Positions 41,087 through 47,460 of a stretch of 47,460 nucleotides of DNA are shown in pieces. Location: positions 28,893 through 76,352 of the forward strand of contig NZ_QVMH01000011.1 in assembly GCF_010501035.1 (NCBI RefSeq), read 5' to 3'. This DNA comes from Paludibacter sp. 221 (lineage in GTDB: Bacteria; Bacteroidota; Bacteroidia; Bacteroidales; Paludibacteraceae). Within the stretch, counting starts at the first letter, position 1, and each line of letters starts with the position of its first letter. The translations under genes were made by a program, and so were the position numbers. Below the pieces are notes generated by a model. That model was given only the letters and a program-made list of their open reading frames with translations. It ran no database searches and had not been told where the DNA came from.

Positions 41087-41932
41087 ATGCCAGTATTCAT
41101 ATCCGATTATAGCAGCTTATTAACCCGCGAATATCAGACTCCCAACGAAGAAGATGTTCTTTACATTCAGAATTTCGCTGATACGGATTTGATACGTATG
41201 CAAATCAAGACAGACATTAGCATATCGCTATTTGTAAAAGATTTGAGTACCAACATAGATTCCGAAATCACCCCCGTTGTCTTTCCGCTCGACCAACAGT
41301 ACAATATAAACGATTACTCCTTTACAAAACCAATAGGATGCTACGAATTAAAAATAGCAAATAGCGGAGGTGTCGTTTTGTTTTCAAAATGGTTTAACGT
41401 TGTGGGCGATGAGTGCCTGAAAAACACGGTAAAAATCAGGTATTCACATTCAAGAAATGAGCACGACACCGTGTTTATTAATCCCCAAACAAAAGAAAAC
41501 CTTTACTTCGACATTCGATTTAAGGGCGGATTTTTATATCGAGAAAATGAGTATAAAACAGAGGACGAATCGTTTCGCGACCAGAATTATGCAGCTCACC
41601 TGATGTCCTCGTTCTCTTATTTTTCAAAAACGCTAACCATAGGCGATAGTAACGGAGTTCCCGACTGGGCAGGATGGAAATTGGCAAGCATATTTTCAAG
41701 AACAGATGTAAGGGTGGATAGCGTATCTGTAAAAAAATCAGAGGGCGCGGAAATTGAAAAAATAGATATAGGAGAATACTATCCCATGCGAATTTTCAAG
41801 ATTCCAATAGAACTCGATAATCTGCATGAGCAAGCAATAGAAATACCCACAATAACAATTTATACCTCTGACAAAGGCGAGATATACACCTCTGACAAGG
41901 GAGAAATTTATATACAAGACAGGATATTATGA
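41087..41932 (+). CDS. Phage tail protein, probable baseplate-fibre adaptor
   Basis: 281 residues. Beta-rich throughout, with repeated (F/Y)-D/S-strand patterns (RMQIKTDISISLFVKDL, KENLYFDIRFKGGFLYRENEY). The last 30 residues contain the tandem repeat YTSDKGEI-YTSDKGEI. No named family. As the first gene after the second promoter block and before fibre genes it is likely an adaptor between tail tip and fibres. Its stop overlaps the next start (ATGA). Confidence 0.6.
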   Translation: MPVFISDYSSLLTREYQTPNEEDVLYIQNFADTDLIRMQIKTDISISLFVKDLSTNIDSEITPVVFPLDQQYNINDYSFTKPIGCYELKIANSGGVVLFSKWFNVVGDECLKNTVKIRYSHSRNEHDTVFINPQTKENLYFDIRFKGGFLYRENEYKTEDESFRDQNYAAHLMSSFSYFSKTLTIGDSNGVPDWAGWKLASIFSRTDVRVDSVSVKKSEGAEIEKIDIGEYYPMRIFKIPIELDNLHEQAIEIPTITIYTSDKGEIYTSDKGEIYIQDRIL

Positions 41933-43050
41933 TTTACGAACACAGAGAATTACACCAAGAATACAGAGAGTTATTCGGAGACTCCGCTACTGCCAACACC
42001 ATGCTTGACGAGCATTACGCAGTAATAAAGAAAGACGGAAGCAATGCGGAAAAAGTATCCGGCGCAAGCCTATTCAGTCAATTACGTGAATTAATCGCCA
42101 CAGGCGGCGTAACGATACCTCACAACCGTACAACAGATAAAAACAGTCAAAACGCCTACCAGCATTGGGATTTATCAACCCAAAATGTAATAAGAAAGGT
42201 GTCGCTGACAGAAATAAATACGGCTTTCACTTCCCCGAGTTCGAGTTACGAATCGGGATTATATCAGTACTATGCAGGTGACTACAACAATACCATGGTC
42301 ATTCACCGTATATTTGACAGTGGACGTAGCATAGTTCAGTTCAAGTTTGAGGACGACGGGAAAATATACGTCCGAACGAACACAAACGGAACAATAGTAG
42401 ACTGGTACGAATATGTGATAAAAAGTCATTCCGATTTGCAAGGAAAGAACGACGAAGCAGAATTTCAACACTACAATTCAAACACTCAGGCTCTAATATC
42501 TTTAATTGGTGAATCTGAACTAAACAACAATCTAACTGCTTTAAGTGGTGCATTTCTATATTCCGTAAAAAAAACAGATTCGGAGCAACGGTTTTTTGCC
42601 ATACAAACAACCATAGGGAACAATAACTATCAATTCAAATTTGAAGCCGATAAGATTTATACCAGAAATAACATAAACTGGAGCGGAGATTATTCTTGGA
42701 AGGCTTACCCCGAAGTCAAAAATAGCATAGGCAGTGGACGTAACACAGGCGTGCCAATATCCAATGTAGCACTCGCTACAGCAAATTTAGGTAGCCAAAC
42801 AGAAAACGGAACGATAACAGCCCCTATAGTGGTGGATTATTTCAATAAATCATCAGCTTTACTTCAAGATGGAGAATCAGTACTTAGCTCTAATGATGGA
42901 CAATATCATTACGAAGCCCGCCCCATTGGAATAATTAACGTACCCGAATTATCTTTCACCGCAGTAAATAATTTCTTGGTAATAGAATTAAGCACGGGTA
43001 AAAAATACAAATGCTATCCTGATGGTACAAGCGAAGAAATAACAATTTAA
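41929..43050 (+). CDS. Tail fibre protein with internal duplication
   Basis: 373 residues. After an N-terminal part (ELHQEYRELFGDSATANTML..) two similar segments follow at about 75-160 and 165-250: NVIRKVSLTEINTAFTSPSS.. with VQFKFEDDGKIYVRTN, and ALISLIGESELNNNLTALSG.. with YQFKFEADKIYTRNN. Each looks like a short beta domain used in fibre shafts. The C-terminal part (PELSFTAVNNFLVIELSTGKKYKCYPDGT) resembles a tip or adaptor. No enzyme motif. Start overlaps the previous stop by 4 bp. Confidence 0.68.
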   Translation: MIYEHRELHQEYRELFGDSATANTMLDEHYAVIKKDGSNAEKVSGASLFSQLRELIATGGVTIPHNRTTDKNSQNAYQHWDLSTQNVIRKVSLTEINTAFTSPSSSYESGLYQYYAGDYNNTMVIHRIFDSGRSIVQFKFEDDGKIYVRTNTNGTIVDWYEYVIKSHSDLQGKNDEAEFQHYNSNTQALISLIGESELNNNLTALSGAFLYSVKKTDSEQRFFAIQTTIGNNNYQFKFEADKIYTRNNINWSGDYSWKAYPEVKNSIGSGRNTGVPISNVALATANLGSQTENGTITAPIVVDYFNKSSALLQDGESVLSSNDGQYHYEARPIGIINVPELSFTAVNNFLVIELSTGKKYKCYPDGTSEEITI

Positions 43051-43053
43051 GCT

Positions 43054-44676
43054 ATGAACTGCAACGAAAAACAATTAGTCTACATCAACAAGCAGACAAA
43101 CAATTTCCTTGTAAAGCAAATAATATTCGACAAGGACGGAAACAGGCTCGACCCGCTCAACTTTCCAATTCGGTTTGTTTATCGCGATTTTGGCGGCACA
43201 GTACGTTATGAGGCGTATTACGATATAGAAACGGGAATACATCACAATACAATGGTTGTAGGAGGTGATTTCTACGTTGTTTTCGACAATCCGCAGTTTA
43301 CCACCGGGCAACTGACACGGGATATTATCACTTACCGCCAAATAGAGGGAAGCCCTGTAGTAACCACAAATGTAGAAACGCGCAAATCTTCGCTCTATAT
43401 TACAAACGATTCAACCTGCCGTTGCGGAACGTACAACGAACAGGGTTATTGCTGTGTGGATGCCGAGGAAGAATACATTGCAGGCTGTGTGAATGTGATT
43501 GACACCATAGTTCACACCGCCGATTCCCCCACCGTTACCCTTACAGGCGATGGAACCGCCAGTAATCCCTTGATGGCTGAAGCTACTATTTCATTCGCTG
43601 ACATAGAGGGACAGCCCAAAGACAACGAGGCTCTGAAAGAAGTGCTGGATAATATAGACACGGCTTTAGGCAAAAAAAGTGATAAAACAGAATTAAATAA
43701 ATATCTGCTAATTTCAAGCCTTGCTACTGCATTAAGTGATTCCACTGTAACTGCACCAACAGCAAAAATACTATCACAAGTTAATGAAGAAATACATAAA
43801 GGCGGTATAGATATAATTAAGAAAACGTTTAAAGACAACAAGTCTTCATACACATCCTCTAATACTTCTTTCGCTGTAGATGCAGATGGAATTGCTACTT
43901 TGGATAGAATTAATCCTTCTAACTCTTCTTATATAGGAATAGACCCAAGACCTTTGAACTTAAGTATTGCTTCGGGTGCAATGGTAACTGTATCTGCTAT
44001 CGTTAAAGCCAGTAAACCGATAGGTGTTAAAGCTAAATTTCTTATAGATAATCCTTATGGCAATCGTACATCTGATGAATTCGCAATAACTGATGAATGG
44101 ACTAAAATATCATTCTACTATAATTTCGGAACATCTGATAAATCAAACAGAATATACATATCAGGAGATAATGATGGAATTATTTACATAAAAGAGGGTA
44201 TCAGGCTATACGTAGGCAAATTAGATAGCTCATTAGAAGATATTGATGAAATAAAAGAACATCTGGACGAGATAAGCGAGGCATTAAATAGTAAAGCCAA
44301 CAAATACGACACTACTACCTTTACTAATGGCGTAACATCTTCCGTTCCCTTGTCTTTCGATAATAAGCGGCAATACGCTGCTTGTGCCGAATCGTCAGGT
44401 AATATCACTCTTGCTTTCCCTGCTGAGATACCGGATAAAAATACCGAGCTGCTGTTAATTGTAAATGCCGGAGCACGCACCACTAATACAAACATTGTTA
44501 TCCCTACAGCAGATATAACAAGAGATAACGCAGTGTATGAAATGGTAAACAAAACAGATAGCTCTTCAACGCCCCTTGTAGCAAATGGCAGCGTTGAGTT
44601 ACACTTATTAATACAAGAAACGCAACGAGTTAAAAACAGCAAGCCCGTTTTTGAAATCAGAATTGCAGCACTATGA
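43054..44676 (+). CDS. Tail fibre protein with carbohydrate-binding-like domain
   Basis: 540 residues. A cysteine cluster at about 125-150 (STCRCGTYNEQGYCCVDAEEE) may bind metal or form disulfides. A collagen-poor shaft follows, with FADIEGQPKDNEALKEVLDNID coiled-coil pieces. Residues about 265-390 (SYTSSNTSFAVDADGIATL..IYISGDNDGIIYIKEGIRLYVG) resemble the CBM4/9-like jelly rolls that bind glycans. The C-terminal part has NITLAFPAEIPDKNTELLLIVN, a beta-rich domain. It probably binds surface polysaccharide of the host. Its end overlaps the next start (ATGA). Confidence 0.66.
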   Translation: MNCNEKQLVYINKQTNNFLVKQIIFDKDGNRLDPLNFPIRFVYRDFGGTVRYEAYYDIETGIHHNTMVVGGDFYVVFDNPQFTTGQLTRDIITYRQIEGSPVVTTNVETRKSSLYITNDSTCRCGTYNEQGYCCVDAEEEYIAGCVNVIDTIVHTADSPTVTLTGDGTASNPLMAEATISFADIEGQPKDNEALKEVLDNIDTALGKKSDKTELNKYLLISSLATALSDSTVTAPTAKILSQVNEEIHKGGIDIIKKTFKDNKSSYTSSNTSFAVDADGIATLDRINPSNSSYIGIDPRPLNLSIASGAMVTVSAIVKASKPIGVKAKFLIDNPYGNRTSDEFAITDEWTKISFYYNFGTSDKSNRIYISGDNDGIIYIKEGIRLYVGKLDSSLEDIDEIKEHLDEISEALNSKANKYDTTTFTNGVTSSVPLSFDNKRQYAACAESSGNITLAFPAEIPDKNTELLLIVNAGARTTNTNIVIPTADITRDNAVYEMVNKTDSSSTPLVANGSVELHLLIQETQRVKNSKPVFEIRIAAL

Positions 44677-46148
44677 GACGAAGATTTTTCAACACTCCTG
44701 ATTATTTAGGATTCGAAGCATACATTGCGCCCGCCGACTTCGATAGAAGCGTACAGCCTGTTGATATATATGATGTGTTTATCCGCGAAAAAAGCGTACG
44801 GAAAAATGCTGCATATATTTACTCCTATACCGATTCATTGCCGCTAACATTATCTTCTGTATTGGGAGTCAGCTACCTTGTTAGCGAGGTAGTTGATGGA
44901 AGGAGAAACGACACATTTACATCGGAAGGAAATGCGTTTACCACTGGTTCAACAGCGCGTTATATAATAGTGTACGACGATAACACTCCAAACGGAATAT
45001 ATAATTGCGCATTGCCAAATGGCACTGTTTGGGGATATATTACAAAAAAATATAATTCCATAACTGCAGCCGGAGGATACTTGAAGCAGGTACATGTTGA
45101 AGATTTATCGGCTATTATCCACATTCAAAACAGTGCGTTTTCAGCCTGTATTAACTTATCGGGAGTGCTTCACGTCCCCCCTTTGGTTACTACAATCGGG
45201 AATAACGCGTTTATTTATAACTATTATATAACCGACATTGAGTTCAATGAGGTATTAATCAGTGTAGGAACTGGTGCATTTAGCTGGTGTCACCGCATAT
45301 CGGCATTAAACTTACCCGAATCGCTCACTTCGATAGGGAATTCGGCTTTTGCAATGACTAGCCCAACGTTTCAGGCAAGTGTAGCAGATATAGTAATTTC
45401 ACCTTACATTTCATTCATTGGAGATGCCGCTTTTAGTGGTATAGGATATGATACGATAACAAGTAATTCGCCACATTATTCTGTTGTCGACAATATTCTT
45501 TATACCGCCGGACATGCCCGCTTGTTAGCCGTATCAAGAACGCGAACAACAGACGTCAACGTACATAATGACACAACAGAGATAGCATCAGGGGCGATGT
45601 ATAATTGTAGGTTGATACACGATATAGTGCTGAGCAATAAAATAACAATTATATCAACAAATGCGATGGCATATTGCACAGGGGTAACAACGCCTTACAC
45701 ACTGCCCGGAACACTTCGGAGTATCGGCAATTCTGCCTTCCAGGATAATCAATCCCGACAAGGTGCATTGGTAATTCCGGAGGGAGTGACTAATATTGGG
45801 GCATCCGCTTTTTCAGGTAATGTCGGAATAACGAGCCTTTCCATCCCAACTACCATCGTAAGTATATGGGCAAATGCTTTTGGAGGCAATATAAATATAA
45901 ATGACCTGACTTTGAATGCGCCTTATAATCCTCCTACATCTTTAACCAGTACGGCTTTTAATTATAAGTTTGATTTTAGCGACATTCTCAGTGCCGAAAG
46001 TGTGAACCAGTCAATTATAAATATAACATCAGGTACACCCGAAGACATAAAAACGCTCACAATAGGCAATACAAATAAAGAACGCCTGTTATCTGTTTAT
46101 CCAAATGCTGAAACAGATGCTAATTCGAGAAATATTTACATTGATTAA
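44673..46148 (+). CDS. Phage tail adhesin with BspA-type leucine-rich repeats
   Basis: 491 residues. The N-terminal 140 residues are a beta-rich anchor. From about 150 to 430 there are LRR_5 (BspA) repeats: AFSACINLSGVLHVP, AFIYNYYITDIEFNE, AFSWCHRISALNLPESLTSIGNSAF, AMYNCRLIHDIVLSN, AFQDNQSRQGALVIPEGVTNIGASAF, AFSGNVGITSLSIPTTI, each with the A-F start and a L/I..I-x-I pattern. Such repeats mostly mediate binding to glycans or matrix proteins in Bacteroidota and Treponema. Here they sit at the end of a fibre operon, so host binding is the likely role. Confidence 0.8.
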   Translation: MRRRFFNTPDYLGFEAYIAPADFDRSVQPVDIYDVFIREKSVRKNAAYIYSYTDSLPLTLSSVLGVSYLVSEVVDGRRNDTFTSEGNAFTTGSTARYIIVYDDNTPNGIYNCALPNGTVWGYITKKYNSITAAGGYLKQVHVEDLSAIIHIQNSAFSACINLSGVLHVPPLVTTIGNNAFIYNYYITDIEFNEVLISVGTGAFSWCHRISALNLPESLTSIGNSAFAMTSPTFQASVADIVISPYISFIGDAAFSGIGYDTITSNSPHYSVVDNILYTAGHARLLAVSRTRTTDVNVHNDTTEIASGAMYNCRLIHDIVLSNKITIISTNAMAYCTGVTTPYTLPGTLRSIGNSAFQDNQSRQGALVIPEGVTNIGASAFSGNVGITSLSIPTTIVSIWANAFGGNININDLTLNAPYNPPTSLTSTAFNYKFDFSDILSAESVNQSIINITSGTPEDIKTLTIGNTNKERLLSVYPNAETDANSRNIYID

Positions 46149-46151
46149 ATT

Positions 46152-46544
46152 ATGAAATACTACATCCATCAAAACCGAATTTTCGCCTTTGCAAAGGCAC
46201 TTCCGGAGGGCTACAAAACCTCCGAAAAATACGAAGACATAAACATCGCATACTTGCTGCTAAACGACAAACAAACGGCATTTTACGAAGCAAACAAAAC
46301 AGCGTCGGTGTACGAAATTTGGAACATGCAAATAAAAAAACAGGAACTAACTGTTGCTGAAAGAAACGAGATAATCCGCTTTAAACGCCAACAGAGGTAT
46401 GAAACCGAAAGCGACCCGCTTTATATGGCATGGCAAAAATACCTTGCTTTGGGAGAGCCTGAAAAAGCAGAAGAAGCAAAACAAAGCTGGACTAAAAAGA
46501 TACAGGAGATTGAAACTGAATTGCCTTACGTCAAAACCAAGTAA
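46152..46544 (+). CDS. Small fibre-associated protein (possible fibre chaperone)
   Basis: 130 residues, helical, following the LRR adhesin by 3 bp. FKRQQRYETESDPLYMAWQKYLALGEPEKAEEAKQSWTKKIQEIETELPY has the layout of the C-terminal helix of small proteins found next to phage fibres (R-Y-E-T-E-S-D-P-L then a helix). In many phages such genes encode chaperones or short fibre caps. The identity is inferred from position and general layout only. Confidence 0.55.
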   Translation: MKYYIHQNRIFAFAKALPEGYKTSEKYEDINIAYLLLNDKQTAFYEANKTASVYEIWNMQIKKQELTVAERNEIIRFKRQQRYETESDPLYMAWQKYLALGEPEKAEEAKQSWTKKIQEIETELPYVKTK

Positions 46545-46553
46545 TAATTAAAG

Positions 46554-46985
46554 ATGAACGAAATAACTACCTATACGGATAAAATACTGCTTGATTTGTT
46601 TGATTTCCTTTCGTGGTCGAAATGGCTTTTCATCCTTGCATTTGCCCTTACGATAGCAGATTTGAGGTTTGGCATACTTGCATCTAAGGCAAAGAAAATA
46701 GTCATAAAACGCTCACGGGCTTTGCGCCGCACATTCGACAAGATATGTAATTACCTGATATGGGTAATGCTTGCTTATGTGTTCGGTAAGGCTTTTGGCA
46801 ATCCCTTTGGGATAGACCTGTTGCCCCTTATCATGCTCTTGGTGGTATACGGGATAGAACTGGAGAGTATTTATGTAAACTACTTCACCAGTAAGGGGAA
46901 GAAGATAAAAATAAACATATTCAAGTTTTTTAGCAAGAAAGTAGATATAATTGAAGTAGAGGAAAAGGACAATGATAACAAGTAA
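46554..46985 (+). CDS. Phage holin
   Basis: 143 residues with two or three membrane spans (about 22-42, 64-85 and 88-110: WLFILAFALTIADLRFGIL, YLIWVMLAYVFGKAFGNPFG, LLPLIMLLVVYGIEL) and a charged C terminus (KVDIIEVEEKDNDNK). The pattern and the gene order (holin then endolysin) match the holin family of Bacteroidota phages (toxin-secretion/lysis holin type). It forms holes in the inner membrane for endolysin release. The next gene overlaps it by 14 bp. Confidence 0.82.
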   Translation: MNEITTYTDKILLDLFDFLSWSKWLFILAFALTIADLRFGILASKAKKIVIKRSRALRRTFDKICNYLIWVMLAYVFGKAFGNPFGIDLLPLIMLLVVYGIELESIYVNYFTSKGKKIKINIFKFFSKKVDIIEVEEKDNDNK

Positions 46986-47334
46986 GTATTTTAAAGAGGT
47001 AGAATTTCAACAGCTCACACCTTCGTGTTCTTTACAGGATATGAAGCAAAGCACGATGAGTAAACTGGACACAGCCCGCGAGATTGCGGGGATTCCTTTT
47101 GTTTTAACCTGTGCTTATCGTTCGGTGGAATGGGATAAAAGTAAAGGCAGAAGCGGAACGGGTGCGCATACTTTAGGACAGGCAGTAGATATACGGTGTA
47201 ATTCGGATGCTAACCGCTGGAAAATAGTAAACGCGCTTATTCGGGCGGGATTTAAACGCATCGGGATAGCCAAGTCTTTTATTCATGCGGATGATTCAGA
47301 ACAACATACACAGGAAATCATTTGGATGTACTAA
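46972..47334 (+). CDS. M15-family peptidoglycan endopeptidase (endolysin)
   Basis: 120 residues. Zinc-ligand motif GAHTLGQAVDIRC (H66, D73) and a second histidine in FIHADD (H105), with the acid D107 nearby; this is the peptidase M15 (VanY/endolysin) pattern. It cleaves the peptide cross-links of peptidoglycan to release virions. There is no signal peptide, so release needs the holin. At 120 residues it is compact, a bare catalytic domain. It overlaps the holin gene by 14 bp. Confidence 0.88.
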   Translation: MITSKYFKEVEFQQLTPSCSLQDMKQSTMSKLDTAREIAGIPFVLTCAYRSVEWDKSKGRSGTGAHTLGQAVDIRCNSDANRWKIVNALIRAGFKRIGIAKSFIHADDSEQHTQEIIWMY

Positions 47335-47401
47335 TAAAAAGCGCGGTTGGATATGTGGAATAAAAATTTAGAGATATGAAAACATCAGACGAAATTGAAG
47401 G

Positions 47402-47460
47402 ATGAAAATAAAACACGTAGTAATTATTTCATCCCTTTGTTTGCTCATTGGGTTTTTGTT
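47402..47460 (+). CDS. Start of a membrane-anchored protein, possible spanin (cut by window end)
   Basis: The first 19 codons are seen (MKIKHVVIISSLCLLIGFL), a signal-anchor like inner-membrane spanin (Rz) proteins. It is preceded by a 9-codon frame (47376-47405) whose stop overlaps the ATG. Position after holin and endolysin supports a lysis role; the rest is outside the window. Confidence 0.4.
   Translation, partial: MKIKHVVIISSLCLLIGFL

Noticed and set aside
19318-47460. Search for attR as a second copy of the tRNA-Arg 3' end
   Set aside because: No second copy was found by eye; the prophage continues beyond the window.

Overview
The window reads as a Bacteroidota chromosome, most likely order Bacteroidales (a Dysgonomonas- or Parabacteroides-like organism; inferred, not proven). 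The clues are many intergenic boxes of the TANNTTTG type (the Bacteroidota -7 promoter element), almost no Shine-Dalgarno sequences, and gene families typical of the phylum. Two parts are joined at a tRNA gene.

Bases 1-19,243 are ordinary host chromosome. They hold tdh, a secreted bleomycin-hydrolase-like C1 peptidase, a hotdog thioesterase, a purine/translation group (hpt, adk, obg, pgeF-like, lepA), nhaA, priA, tRNA-His, a lipoprotein phosphoesterase with an outer-membrane protein, an AlkD-like protein, a Fur-family regulator, purA, a YugP-type zinc peptidase and a GNAT acetyltransferase. Several strong hairpin terminators separate the units. Copies of an AT-rich intergenic repeat, one bounded by terminal inverted repeats, lie before tdh, between the peptidase and thioesterase genes, before purA and before tRNA-Arg.

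Bases about 19,244-47,460 are the left and central part of a tailed (siphovirus-type) prophage that appears to use tRNA-Arg(CCG) as its attachment site. Its right end is outside the window. The order is integrase and S24-type repressor (+ strand); a leftward early cluster ending in ardA (anti-restriction); a divergent control region with a candidate small RNA; terS; a gene-poor stretch with phased repeats that may be the packaging site; two tiny genes; RepL-like and RusA proteins; terL; a head module (portal, prohead protease, HK97-fold capsid); neck and tail genes; tape measure; a tail-tip protein; an inserted cassette of a lipoprotein and a membrane protein with their own promoters; tail-fibre genes including a BspA-type leucine-rich-repeat protein; and a lysis module (holin, M15 endolysin, start of another gene).

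The most unusual signals are these: a 70-bp promoter block present twice (68/70 identical), ahead of the head operon and ahead of the tail-fibre operon; two candidate phage small RNAs with promoter and terminator; a tRNA-Arg in which the near-universal G19-C56 contact reads U19-A56; an integrase lacking the usual box-I arginine; a small early gene with an in-frame stop; and phased repeats between terS and terL. All functional names come from reading motifs and gene order; no database search was run.
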